Made by a program: the position numbers and the translations under genes | Shown here: piece after piece, positions 26,426 through 34,291 of the stretch | Numbering within the stretch: the first letter of the stretch is position 1 | Layout: every line of letters begins with the position of its first letter | From: Acetobacteraceae bacterium | GTDB lineage: Bacteria; Pseudomonadota; Alphaproteobacteria; Acetobacterales; Acetobacteraceae | Length of the DNA stretch: 64,000 nucleotides | Direction: 5' to 3' | Assembly: GCA_027482245.1 (NCBI GenBank) | Contig: JAIXWG010000071.1 | Coordinates: 1-64,000, forward strand | The notes under the pieces: model-generated | Database searches by the model: none | Seen by the model: the letters and a program-made list of their open reading frames with translations, nothing else | Told to the model about the DNA's origin: nothing

Positions 26426-27136
26426 TCAGCTCATCAGCGTCACCGCCTCATCATCCAGGTCGTAGCGGGCGCCGACGATGCGGAGCCGGCCGGCGGCGGT
26501 GGCGGCGGCGAGGATGGGGCTGACCTCCGCCAGCCGGGCGGCGCTGCGGGTGACATTGGCGCGGACGGTGCCGTCCAGCACGTCGCCACCGGCCCGGATG
26601 GCCGCAAGCGCCGAGGGGATGATGGGCTGAAGCATGTCGCCGAGCTGCGGCGGCAGGCTGAGCGGCGCGCGGGCGGCGGCGACCGCCGCATCGGCCGCGC
26701 CGCAGCGCCCATGGCCCAGCACAATGATCAGCGACACGCCGAGATTGGCGACGGCGTATTCCAGGCTGCCGACCGCGCCCGTATCGGCCACGTTGCCGGC
26801 GTTGCGCACGACGAAGAGCTCCCCGAGCCCCGCATTGAACAGCAGCTCCGGCGCGGCGCGGCTGTCGGCGCAGCCGAGGATGGCGGCGAAGGGCGCCTGG
26901 CCGGCGGCGCGCGCGGCGCGGGCCTCCGCGCCATGCGCCACGGGCACGGCCACGCCGGCGAGGTAGCGGGCATGGCCGGCCATGAGGGTCGCCAGCGCCT
27001 GGTCCGGTGCCAGGCGGGGCCCTGCCGCCGGGGTCGCAGCCCGGGCGGGGCTCGCGGCCAGGCAGGCCAGGGCCGCGGCGCCGAGGAAGGAACGGCGGCG
27101 CAGGCCCGCGGGCGGGCAGCAGGGGCAGGCGTTCAT
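26426..27136 (-). CDS. Beta-class carbonic anhydrase with Tat signal
   Basis: A 236-residue beta carbonic anhydrase. The N-terminus has a twin-arginine signal (LRRRSFLGAAALACLAASPARAA), so the enzyme is exported folded to the periplasm. Zinc ligands are visible as Cys-Asp-Arg in GCADSRAAPE and His/Cys in LGHGRCGAADA. It interconverts CO2 and bicarbonate. The start is taken as ATG 27136, with a GTG 3 bases upstream as the alternative. Most beta-type enzymes are cytoplasmic, so export is worth noting. A run of cysteines and prolines (NACPCCPPAG) precedes the Tat motif. It is divergent from the lysyl-tRNA synthetase gene. Confidence 0.9.
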   Translation of the reverse strand: MNACPCCPPAGLRRRSFLGAAALACLAASPARAATPAAGPRLAPDQALATLMAGHARYLAGVAVPVAHGAEARAARAAGQAPFAAILGCADSRAAPELLFNAGLGELFVVRNAGNVADTGAVGSLEYAVANLGVSLIIVLGHGRCGAADAAVAAARAPLSLPPQLGDMLQPIIPSALAAIRAGGDVLDGTVRANVTRSAARLAEVSPILAAATAAGRLRIVGARYDLDDEAVTLMS

Positions 27137-27300
27137 CACGTCACGTCCAGGTTGATGGCGCGCGGGACGCTACACCCCCAATTCATCCCAAATGGTTACG
27201 GTCCCGCTCCCCGCTGGCCGGCCCTGCAACGCGCGGGGTCGCGTGCCCGCCCCGCCCCCCCTATAACCCCGGACCGTTTCCCGCTTGAGGTGTCTCACGC

Positions 27301-28944
27301 ATGTCCGCCTCCTCCGCCGATTTCGCCGCCGCCAGGGCCTGGCCCTTCGAGGAGGCGCGCAAGGTGGCCGAGCGGGTGAAGGCCAAGGGCAAGCCCGCCG
27401 CGCTGTTCGAGACGGGGTACGGCCCCTCCGGCCTGCCGCATATCGGCACCTTCGGGGAGGTGGCGCGGACCACCTGGGTGCGCCGGGCCTTCGAGCGGCT
27501 GACGGGGCTGGAATCCCGCCTCATCGCCTTTTCCGACGACATGGACGGGCTGCGGAAGGTCCCGGACAACGTGCCCCAGCGGGAGATGCTGGCTAGCCAC
27601 CTCGGCAAGCCCGTCACCGCCATCCCTGACCCCTTCGGCACGCATGAGAGCTTCGGGCACCACAACAATGCCCGGCTGCGCGCCTTCCTCGACCAGTTCG
27701 GCTTCGACTACGAATTCGCCTCCTCCTCCGACTACTACCGGTCCGGCCGCTTCGACGCGGCGCTGATCCGGATGGCGGAGCGGCATGAGCAGGTGCGCGG
27801 CGTGATCCTGCCGACGCTGGGGCCGGACCGCCGCGCCACCTACTCCCCCTTCCTGCCCATCCACCCGAAGACGGGCGTCGTGATGCAGGTGCCGATGGAG
27901 GAGGTGCGCCCGGCCGAGGACCTGCTGGTGTGGAAGGACCCCGAGACCGGGGAGCGCTTCGGCACGCGGATCACGGGCGGCCATTGCAAGGCGCAGTGGA
28001 AGGCCGACTGGGCGCTGCGGTGGTATGCGCTCGGCGTGGACTACGAGATGTCGGGCAAGGACCTGATCGACAGCGTGAAGCTGTCCGGCGCCATCTGCCG
28101 CGTGCTGGGGGGGGAGCCGCCGATCGGCTTCACCTACGAGCTCTTCCTCGACGAGGAAGGCGGCAAGATCAGCAAGTCCAAGGGCAACGGGCTGACCATC
28201 GACGAATGGCTGCACTACGCGCCGCCCGAAAGCCTGGCGCAGTTCATGTACAACCAGCCGCAGCGCGCCAAGCGGCTGTTCTTCGACGTCATCCCGCGCG
28301 CGGTCGATGAATACGTCCAGAACCTGGACCGGCTGCGCACGGCGCCGGGCCCGGACAACGCCGCCTGGCACATCCATGGCGGGCCGAGCAACGACCCCGG
28401 CACGCCGGTGTCCTTCACCATGCTGCTGAACCTGGCCAGCGTGATCAACGCGGACCACCCGGACATGCTCTGGGGCTTCCTGCGCCGCTACGCGCCGGAA
28501 GCGAGCGGCGAGACGCATCCGCTGCTGGCACGGCTGGTCAATCACGCCGTCGTCTATTACCGCGACCGCGTGCTGCCGACGAAGAAGCACCGCGCGCCGA
28601 CCGAGGGAGAGCGCGTGGCGCTGGCGGCGCTGGCCGCGGCGCTCCGCGACCGGATCACCGACCTGGAGGCGCTGGCGCCGGAGGACCAGGCCCGCGCCAT
28701 CCAGGATTTGGTCTATGACGCCGGACGGCGGGAGCCCTTCCTGGAGCCCGCCAAGGATGGCGGCCGCCCGGGCGTCTCCCGTGCCTGGTTCAACGCGCTC
28801 TACCAGGTGCTGCTGGGCCAGCCGGAGGGTCCGCGCTTCGGCGGCTTCGTGGCGCTCTACGGCATCGCGGCGACCATCGCGCTGATCGAGGGCGCGCTGG
28901 CCCGGCCGGTTGCCGCGGAACACGCCGGCAGCGAGACGGCATGA
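27301..28944 (+). CDS. lysS: Lysyl-tRNA synthetase, class I
   Basis: A 547-residue class I LysRS, the archaeal-like type found in many alphaproteobacteria instead of the usual class II enzyme. The ATP motifs are PHIGT (residues 46-50, the HIGH site) and KISKS (289-293, the KMSKS site). Other family blocks are FETGYGPSGLPHIGTFGE, SDDMDGLRKVPDN and YEMSGKDLIDS. It charges tRNA-Lys in the cytoplasm. The C-terminal helical anticodon domain is present, and the length matches the family (about 520-560). Its stop overlaps the start of an MprF-like gene (ATGA), so the two are translationally coupled. Confidence 0.95.
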   Translation: MSASSADFAAARAWPFEEARKVAERVKAKGKPAALFETGYGPSGLPHIGTFGEVARTTWVRRAFERLTGLESRLIAFSDDMDGLRKVPDNVPQREMLASHLGKPVTAIPDPFGTHESFGHHNNARLRAFLDQFGFDYEFASSSDYYRSGRFDAALIRMAERHEQVRGVILPTLGPDRRATYSPFLPIHPKTGVVMQVPMEEVRPAEDLLVWKDPETGERFGTRITGGHCKAQWKADWALRWYALGVDYEMSGKDLIDSVKLSGAICRVLGGEPPIGFTYELFLDEEGGKISKSKGNGLTIDEWLHYAPPESLAQFMYNQPQRAKRLFFDVIPRAVDEYVQNLDRLRTAPGPDNAAWHIHGGPSNDPGTPVSFTMLLNLASVINADHPDMLWGFLRRYAPEASGETHPLLARLVNHAVVYYRDRVLPTKKHRAPTEGERVALAALAAALRDRITDLEALAPEDQARAIQDLVYDAGRREPFLEPAKDGGRPGVSRAWFNALYQVLLGQPEGPRFGGFVALYGIAATIALIEGALARPVAAEHAGSETA

Positions 28945-30905
28945 AGGGTTTCCTCTCGCTCGCCCGGCGCCACGGCGTCGCGGTCTTTGGGCTGGTGCTG
29001 CTGGCGGCGGCGATCTGGGTGGTGCAGAAGGAATTCCGCAGCCTCTCCGTCGCCGACATCAAGGCGGCGCTGGCCGCCATCCACCCCGCCACGCTCTGGA
29101 TCGCCGCGGGGTGGACGGTGCTCGCCTATGCGGTGCTGACCATCTACGACCGGCTGGGCAGCGTCTATGCCGGCTATCCCGTCAGCTACGGGCGGACCTC
29201 GCTGGCGTCCTTCTGCGCCTATACGCTGGCGCACAACCTCGGCTTCGCGGCGGTGTCGGGGGCGGCGGTGCGATACCGCTTCTACGCGGCCTGGGGGCTG
29301 CCGCCGGTCGCCATCGCCAAGGTCGTCGCCTTCACCAGCCTGACCTTCGGCCTCGGCGGCTTCGCGCTGGGCGGCATGGTCCTGGTGATCGAGCCGGAGG
29401 TGGTGCCGGGCCTCGGCGAGCATGTGCCGCACTGGATGATGCAGGGCATCGGCCTGGTGATGTGGGCGCTGGTCATCGCCTACGTCACCATGTCCCGCAT
29501 CCGGTCGCACATCACCATCTTCGGCTACCGGATCGACCTGCCGGGCTTCCGCATGGCGGTGGCGCAGACCGTGCTGGCCAGCGTCGATGTCGCCGTCACG
29601 GCCATGATCTTCTACGCCCTGCTGCCGCCGGCGGAGGGCCTCACCTTCCTCCGCTTCCTCGGCATCTACATCACCGCCTACACCGCGGGGATCGCGGCCA
29701 GCCTGCCCGGCGGCATCGGCGTCTTCGACGGCGCGATCCTGATCGGGCTCGCCCCCTGGCTGACGCCGGCGCAGGTGGTGGGCGCGCTGCTGCTGTTCCG
29801 CCTCTACTACTACATCGTGCCGCTGTTCCTGGCCGGCATCCTCTTCGCGGGGTTCGAGATCGCGCAGCGCCGCAGCGTGCTGGCGCGCTTCGCCGCCGAC
29901 CAGCGCGTGACCGATGCGCTGGAAGTGCCGGCCATCGCGGGGCTCGTGGGCCTCGGCGGCACGCTGCTGCTGTTCCTGGGCGCGCTGCCGACGCGGGACA
30001 GCGCGGTGGCGCTCTGGGCGGGGTATGAGGCCGCGGTCGCGTCCCATTTCGCGGCCTCCGTCGTGGGGTCGCTGCTGCTGGTGATGGGCTACGGGCTGCT
30101 GCGGCGCCTGACGCTCGCCTGGGGGGCGGGGGTCATCCTGCTGCTGAACGGCGCGCTGATCTGCTGGCTGCGCGCCGATGGCTGGTGGCTCTGGGGCGCC
30201 TTCATCCTGGTGGCCGGGCTGCTGGCCGCCATGCGCGGCGCCTTCTACCGCGACGCCCGCCTGATGCGGGAACCGATGGGGGTGGAGACGGTGCTGCCGC
30301 TGGCCGTGGTCGGCGCCTGCGCCATCATGCTCGCCATGGTCAGCTATGGCGGCAAGGTCGCCGGCGACAGCTGGTGGGAGGTGGTGGTCAGCCCCCTGGC
30401 GCCGGACAGCCTGCGCTTCTCCGTGGGCCTGGCGGCCGTGCTGCTGCTGGTGGCCGCCGCCCGGCTGCTGCGCCCCGCGCGGCTGGCGCCGGAACCCTGG
30501 GGTGAGGAGGTGCGCGGCCGCCTGCGGGCCCTCGGCGCCGTGGCGCCGGAGACGGCGGATGGCGCCGTGTTCGGGGAAGCCGGGCGCGCGGGCTTCGGCT
30601 TCGTGAAGCGCGACGGGATCTGGCTGGCGCTCGGCGACCCGATGGGGGAGGAGCGGGACCGCGTCTCCGCCATCTGGCGCTTCCGGGACATGTGCGACCG
30701 CGCCGGCGTGGACGCCGCCTTCTGGCGCGTCGGCCCAGGGCTGCTCCGCGTCTATGGCGATATCGGCCTGACCGCCTTCCCCATCGAGGGCCCGACCGAG
30801 GGCGAGGAGCGCGACCGCTATCTGGCCTGCCGGGCCGAACGCGACCTGCACGCGCTGCTGCCCCTGCTGCCGGTGGTGGAGCCGACGCAGGGTTTCAGGA
30901 AGTAG
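28941..30905 (+). CDS. MprF-like lysylphosphatidylglycerol flippase with shortened synthase domain
   Basis: A 654-residue membrane protein of the MprF/LpiA family. About 500 residues hold roughly 14 hydrophobic segments. The flippase half shows YAVLTIYDRLGSVYAGYPVSYGRTSLASFCAYTLAHNLG, GAAVRYRFYAAWGL and AASLPGGIGVFDGAIL. The C-terminal cytosolic part (about 510-654) keeps the first block of the DUF2156 synthase domain (FVKRDGIWLALGDPMG, AAFWRVGPGLLRVYGDIGLTAFPIEG) and then ends. Complete MprF proteins are about 850 residues, so the second GNAT half that binds Lys-tRNA and transfers lysine is absent. It overlaps the LysRS gene by 4 bases, which strongly suggests a link to lysyl-tRNA. It may be only a flippase or need a separate synthase. 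Confidence 0.85.
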   Translation: MKGFLSLARRHGVAVFGLVLLAAAIWVVQKEFRSLSVADIKAALAAIHPATLWIAAGWTVLAYAVLTIYDRLGSVYAGYPVSYGRTSLASFCAYTLAHNLGFAAVSGAAVRYRFYAAWGLPPVAIAKVVAFTSLTFGLGGFALGGMVLVIEPEVVPGLGEHVPHWMMQGIGLVMWALVIAYVTMSRIRSHITIFGYRIDLPGFRMAVAQTVLASVDVAVTAMIFYALLPPAEGLTFLRFLGIYITAYTAGIAASLPGGIGVFDGAILIGLAPWLTPAQVVGALLLFRLYYYIVPLFLAGILFAGFEIAQRRSVLARFAADQRVTDALEVPAIAGLVGLGGTLLLFLGALPTRDSAVALWAGYEAAVASHFAASVVGSLLLVMGYGLLRRLTLAWGAGVILLLNGALICWLRADGWWLWGAFILVAGLLAAMRGAFYRDARLMREPMGVETVLPLAVVGACAIMLAMVSYGGKVAGDSWWEVVVSPLAPDSLRFSVGLAAVLLLVAAARLLRPARLAPEPWGEEVRGRLRALGAVAPETADGAVFGEAGRAGFGFVKRDGIWLALGDPMGEERDRVSAIWRFRDMCDRAGVDAAFWRVGPGLLRVYGDIGLTAFPIEGPTEGEERDRYLACRAERDLHALLPLLPVVEPTQGFRK

Positions 30906-30925
30906 GGCGGGGATCTCCCCCCGCC
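30906..30925. terminator. Hairpin after the MprF-like gene
   Basis: A 7-bp stem GGCGGGG / CCCCGCC with a 6-base loop starts directly after the stop codon, between convergent genes. A C-rich stretch follows. No T-run. Confidence 0.4.
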
Positions 30926-30959
30926 TGCCCCCCTGCCCGCCCCCCCTGGCACACCCGTG

Positions 30960-31847
30960 TCAGGCCGCGGCCGCGAAGGTGGCTTTCTGGCTCTCGAAAA
31001 AGGCTTCCAGCGTCCGCGGCGCGGTGCCGGTCAGGCGCGCGACGACGTCGGTCGGCGCCGGCATCCGGCCCTCCCGCGTGTTGCGGTCGAAGGAGACGAT
31101 GACGGGCACCATCACCGGCGGCACCCCATGCGCCGCCAGGCCCGCGGCCAGCGCCGCATCATCCAGCGCCGCGACCTGGATCGCCCTGCCGAGGAGACGG
31201 GTCAGGAGCGCCGCCATCTCCGCCACGCTCCAGCCGCGCGGGCCGGTGACGTCGAGCGTGCCCGTGACGCCCGGCCCCATGGCCAGCGCCGCGGCGGCCG
31301 CGCGGGCCGCATCCTCCCGCGCCACATAGGCAACGCGGCCATCGCCCGCTGCGCTGGCCCAGACGCCCGATGCCAGGATGCCCGGCAGGGAGGCGAGCAG
31401 GTTCTCCTGGTACCAGCTGACGCGGAGGATGGTGTGGGGCAGGCCGCTGGCGCGGATGGCTTCCTCCGTCCCGTGATGGTCGCCGGCGAAGACGACCGGG
31501 GAGCCGGGCGCGGGGTTGGGCATGGAGGTATAGGCCAGGTACCGCACGCCGGCCTTCGCCGCGGCTTCCACCGCCGCGCGGTGCTGCGCCAGGCGCCGGC
31601 CGGGCTGGCCCAGGGCATCGGTGGAGACGATCAGCGCGCGATCGACGCCGCGGAACCCCTCGGCGAGGGAGGCGGCGTCATCGAAATCGAGGCGCCGCGC
31701 CTCGATCCCGCGCGCGGCGAGGTCCGCGAGCCTGGCGGGATCCCGCGTGCCGGCGACGATCGGGCCGCGATGGATCGTGGCGAGGTGGTCGAGGGCGAGG
31801 CGGCCGAGCTGGCCGGCGGCGCCGGTGACGAGGAGGGTTTCGGGCAT
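30960..31847 (-). CDS. NmrA-like NAD(P)H-binding oxidoreductase (QOR2 type)
   Basis: A 295-residue atypical short-chain dehydrogenase. The nucleotide-binding loop is LLVTGAAGQLGRLALDHL near the N-terminus, followed by AGTRDPARLADLAARG and VRYLAYTSMPN. It lacks the YxxxK catalytic pair, as do NmrA-like quinone reductases such as QOR2, which it resembles by pattern (HHGTEEAIRASGLPHTILRVSWYQENLL). It probably reduces quinones or senses NADPH. The ATG at 31847 was chosen, with one at 31874 possible. It is divergent from an HxlR regulator, a common pairing in which the regulator controls the reductase in response to oxidants or aldehydes. Confidence 0.87.
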   Translation of the reverse strand: MPETLLVTGAAGQLGRLALDHLATIHRGPIVAGTRDPARLADLAARGIEARRLDFDDAASLAEGFRGVDRALIVSTDALGQPGRRLAQHRAAVEAAAKAGVRYLAYTSMPNPAPGSPVVFAGDHHGTEEAIRASGLPHTILRVSWYQENLLASLPGILASGVWASAAGDGRVAYVAREDAARAAAAALAMGPGVTGTLDVTGPRGWSVAEMAALLTRLLGRAIQVAALDDAALAAGLAAHGVPPVMVPVIVSFDRNTREGRMPAPTDVVARLTGTAPRTLEAFFESQKATFAAAA

Positions 31848-31995
31848 GGTCGGGGTGTCCTTCTTGCAGGCCATCGCCAGCCCTGGTCACGAATTGGAAC
31901 CAGGGCTAGAAAGTAGCCTATTGGAAATGGACGACGCCACCGGGGCCGTAAAGAAGGCACTTTCCACGCCCCTGGTGACACGGAGGATACCACCG

Positions 31996-32388
31996 ATGGA
32001 GCCACCGCCCCCGCGCCGGACCCTGGCCCAGGTCAGGGCCACCGGGATGACGATCGAGGACTGCCCGATCCGGAACGTGCTCGCGGGGCTGTCCGGCAAA
32101 TGGTCGGTGCTGATCCTGCTGGCGCTCGACGAACGGCCGCACCGCTTCGGGGAGTTGCGCCGCGCGATCGACGACATCTCCCAGCGCATGCTGACGCTGA
32201 CGTTGCGGTACCTGCAGCGGGACGGGCTGCTGACGCGCACCGTGCACCCGACCGTGCCGCCCAGCGTGGAATACGGGCTGACGGAACTCGGCCGGTCACT
32301 GGTCCAGGCGACGCTGCCGCTGGTGGGCTGGGCGGACCGGCACCTGCCGGCAATCCGCGGCGCGCGGCAGGCCTTCGACGCCGCGTGA
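31996..32388 (+). CDS. HxlR-family transcriptional regulator
   Basis: A 130-residue winged-helix regulator. Family features are CPIRNVLAGLSGKWSVLILLAL, HRFGELRRAIDDISQRMLTLTLRYLQRDGLLTR and YGLTELGRSL. The single cysteine in EDCPIRNVL is the one that senses oxidants or electrophiles in HxlR members such as HypR and QorR. The ATG at 31996 follows CGGAGGA; an in-frame ATG at 31927 would add 23 residues with no homology. It faces the NmrA-like reductase and probably controls both genes from the 150-base region between them. Confidence 0.87.
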   Translation: MEPPPPRRTLAQVRATGMTIEDCPIRNVLAGLSGKWSVLILLALDERPHRFGELRRAIDDISQRMLTLTLRYLQRDGLLTRTVHPTVPPSVEYGLTELGRSLVQATLPLVGWADRHLPAIRGARQAFDAA

Positions 32389-32391
32389 ACC

Positions 32392-33036
32392 CTACTGGCT
32401 GGCCCAGACGATGCGGTGCATCCAGGCGAGTTCCGACAGGTCGAAGCTGTAGTTGGGATGCGCGGGGTTGAGGCTGGCGAGTTCGACGCGCCGGGCGGAC
32501 TGCCGCAGCAGCTGCTTGGCCATCACCTCCCCGGCCCGGGTCCGCACCACCACGCGGTCGCCGCGGCGGACCGGCGCGCCGGGGGAGACGATGACGACGT
32601 CCCCGTCGCGGAAGACCGGCTCCATGCTCTCCCCGCTGATTTCCAGCGCGTACGCGTTGGGGTCCGGCACGTCGGGGACCGAGATCTCGTCCCAGCCGCC
32701 GCCGACGGGGTAGCCGCCATCGTCGAAATAGCCCTCCCCCCCCGCCTGGGCCAGGCCGATCAGCGGGATGCGCCGGGCGCTGATGGTGCGGTTGCGCGGC
32801 AGCGCCGGCGCGCCGGTGACGAGGGAGGCGAAGGCCTCCATCCCCGTCCCCGTGGCATGCAGGACCTTGGCGACGCTTTCGGTGGAGGGCCAGCGGGCCC
32901 GGCCATCCGCGCCGGTGCGCTTCGAGGGGTTGAAGGCCGTGGCGTCCAGCCCGGCACGGCGCGCGAGGCCCGAGGCCGACAGGCCATGCTCCGCGGCGAG
33001 CGCGTCGATTGCCCGCCATATATCCTCGTGCCGCAT
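32392..33036 (-). CDS. HTH-XRE repressor with S24 (LexA/CI-type) self-cleaving domain
   Basis: A 214-residue repressor. An N-terminal helix-turn-helix (DALAAEHGLSASGLARRAGLD) is followed by a S24 peptidase domain with Ser137 in SGESMEP and Lys174 in VMAKQLL, the catalytic pair of LexA and lambda CI. An Ala98-Gly99 bond in GLAQAGGEG is a likely self-cleavage site. The protein ends in AWMHRIVWASQ. Close relatives occur widely in alphaproteobacteria, so the gene itself need not be phage-derived. It is divergent from the two small genes that precede the podovirus-like cluster, with the intergenic region holding an SOS-type box. It is the best candidate for a DNA-damage-linked controller of that cluster. 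Confidence 0.88.
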   Translation of the reverse strand: MRHEDIWRAIDALAAEHGLSASGLARRAGLDATAFNPSKRTGADGRARWPSTESVAKVLHATGTGMEAFASLVTGAPALPRNRTISARRIPLIGLAQAGGEGYFDDGGYPVGGGWDEISVPDVPDPNAYALEISGESMEPVFRDGDVVIVSPGAPVRRGDRVVVRTRAGEVMAKQLLRQSARRVELASLNPAHPNYSFDLSELAWMHRIVWASQ

Positions 33037-33135
33037 CGCAGCCGGCCCCTCATGCGAATCGAGACCCGGATATGGGGACTCGCGCTGGGCATCACATCCT
33101 AGGTTTCGAGTCGCGAATCAATAGGACAAACATCC

Positions 33136-33164
33136 TTGCAACCTCAGATAGAACAGCCTAGAAG
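33136..33164 (+). promoter_or_regulatory. Probable promoter of the SOS-boxed gene pair
   Basis: TTGCAA (33136-33141), 17 bases, then TAGAAG (33159-33164). The SOS-type box begins 6 bases after the -10 hexamer and would cover the transcription start. The assignment rests on hexamer match and spacing only. Confidence 0.45.
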
Positions 33165-33170
33165 GGGATT

Positions 33171-33185
33171 GTTCCTGTTTTGTTC
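33171..33185. promoter_or_regulatory. LexA-type SOS box (GTTC-N7-GTTC)
   Basis: GTTC, seven bases (CTGTTTT), GTTC: an exact match to the direct-repeat LexA operator of alphaproteobacteria. It lies 29 bases before the ATG of the next gene. The right GTTC is also the left arm of a palindrome GTTC-GG-GAAC (33182-33191). Confidence 0.75.
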
Positions 33186-33213
33186 GGGAACGGACGAGGA
33201 AGGACCCCTTGAG

Positions 33214-33666
33214 ATGGCTTTCATCACCAGCCGCGCCCCTGTCCTGGCCAGCATGAGCCGCGCGGAACCCTTCGCCTGTGCCGAGGATGCCTGGTTCTGG
33301 ACCATGGCGGCGCTGACCGCCCGGCGGGATGGCGCGCGACTCGGCGCCGCCCGCGGCAGCGTGGTGCGCCCCTGCGAGCCCGACGATGTGGTGAAGGTCC
33401 TGGACCGGCTGTACCGCCAGCGGCGGATCGACCTGGCGCATGCGCGCATCCTGCGCATCTGGGGGGAGCGCGGCGACCAGCCCAGCGCCCGCATCCCGCA
33501 GGAAGCCGGCGACCTGCGGCTGTGGAAGGAAGCGATGGACCGGCTGGACTTTCCGCTGCGCGCCAAGGGGATTGTCGCAGGGCCCGCGCGGGGCATGACG
33601 CTGCCGGAGGAACCCGCGAAGCGCGAGGGCGCGGAGATCGTCCCCTTCCCGGGCGGGCGCCGGTGA
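33214..33666 (+). CDS. Conserved hypothetical protein behind an SOS box
   Basis: A 150-residue soluble protein of unknown function. The core is ACAEDAWFWTMAALTARRDGAR, PCEPDDVVKVLDRLYRQRRIDLAHARILRIWGERG and LWKEAMDRLDFPLRAKGIV; the pattern of charged helices suggests a small all-helical fold. It has no membrane segment or signal. The ATG at 33214 follows GAGGAAGG. Its stop overlaps the next gene (GTGA). I recognise it only as a conserved alphaproteobacterial protein that is found beside phage structural genes. The SOS-type box upstream implies induction on DNA damage. Confidence 0.78.
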   Translation: MAFITSRAPVLASMSRAEPFACAEDAWFWTMAALTARRDGARLGAARGSVVRPCEPDDVVKVLDRLYRQRRIDLAHARILRIWGERGDQPSARIPQEAGDLRLWKEAMDRLDFPLRAKGIVAGPARGMTLPEEPAKREGAEIVPFPGGRR

Positions 33667-34127
33667 CAGCGCGGATCGCGCATCGCCGCGCGCTGGCGGC
33701 CGATCCGGCCGGCCAGGCGGTCTGGATCGCCTTCGGCGGCGTGGCGGACCAGCCCTGGCTGCGCCTGCTGCGGCCGGGCTTCCGTCACTGCTTCGCGGCG
33801 CTGTCGGACGAGGCCGGCTGGACGGTGCTGGAACCGCTCTCCGGCCGCCTGGTCGTGGCGCGGCTGCCGGTGGGCGCGGGCTTCGACCTGCCGGGCTTCT
33901 ACCGCCGCGCCGGGCTGCGGGTGCTCGGCCCCTTCCTGCCGGGCGAACCCGTGGCGAGCCTCGGCCCGTCCCTGCTGCCCTTCACCTGCGTCTCGCTCTG
34001 CCGTGCGCTGCTGGGGCCGGGCGCGCCCTTCGCGGTGACGCCCTTCGGGCTGTTCCGCGCGCTGGGAGGCCAGATGGCGGACCAGGCCCCGGCGAGAATC
34101 TTCGGGGAAATAGGAATTATTTCTTGA
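33663..34127 (+). CDS. Possible permuted papain-fold (NlpC/P60-like) protein, phage-associated
   Basis: A 154-residue protein. A histidine in LLRPGFRHCFAAL is followed by a beta-rich stretch (AGWTVLEPLSGRLVVARLPVG) and then a cysteine in LLPFTCVSLCRALLG. That His-before-Cys order fits circularly permuted papain-like (NlpC/P60 or LRAT-like) folds; this is inference from the pattern alone. The end LLGPGAPFAVTPFGLFRAL resembles small proteins found beside short-tailed phage genes in alphaproteobacteria. It starts at a GTG overlapping the previous stop, so the two genes form one unit. The main promoter of the structural genes begins in its last codons. Confidence 0.7.
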   Translation: MTARIAHRRALAADPAGQAVWIAFGGVADQPWLRLLRPGFRHCFAALSDEAGWTVLEPLSGRLVVARLPVGAGFDLPGFYRRAGLRVLGPFLPGEPVASLGPSLLPFTCVSLCRALLGPGAPFAVTPFGLFRALGGQMADQAPARIFGEIGIIS

Positions 34128-34152
34128 CACAGCCCTGACAGGCCGCTACACA
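34124..34152 (+). promoter_or_regulatory. Probable promoter of the phage-like structural operon
   Basis: TTGACA (34124-34129), 17 bases, then TACACA (34147-34152, within gCTACACA). The -35 matches consensus exactly and overlaps the stop codon of the previous gene. It is followed by about 130 bases of leader before the first structural gene. Confidence 0.6.
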
Positions 34153-34207
34153 GGCCAGGCCACGGGGCGAGTTGCGCCCGATGGCACCTCCCTCCGGTCC
34201 CTGCCTC

Positions 34208-34235
34208 GGGCCCGTCCGGTTCGCCGGGCGGGCCC
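34208..34235 (+). terminator. Leader hairpin ahead of the structural operon
   Basis: GGGCCCGTCCGG-TTCG-CCGGGCGGGCCC: a 12-bp stem (one T-G pair) on a TTCG tetraloop, followed by ATTTCTTT. It lies between the promoter and the first structural gene, where it could act as an attenuator or as a stable 5' end. Confidence 0.55.
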
Positions 34236-34291
34236 ATTTCTTTGGGCAGGCGGGCCGGCCCCTTTCACCGATCAAGCCGAAGGAAGCGCGC

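Noticed and set aside
28857..30905. A frameshift as the cause of the short MprF C-terminus
   Set aside because: After the stop at 30905 no frame continues the domain; the next 54 bases are a C-rich spacer before the convergent gene, so it is a real end or a clean deletion.
33037..33213. Phage attachment site or integrase remnant at the left edge of the cluster
   Set aside because: No integrase-like frame, tRNA end or matching direct repeat with the right edge could be found by eye.
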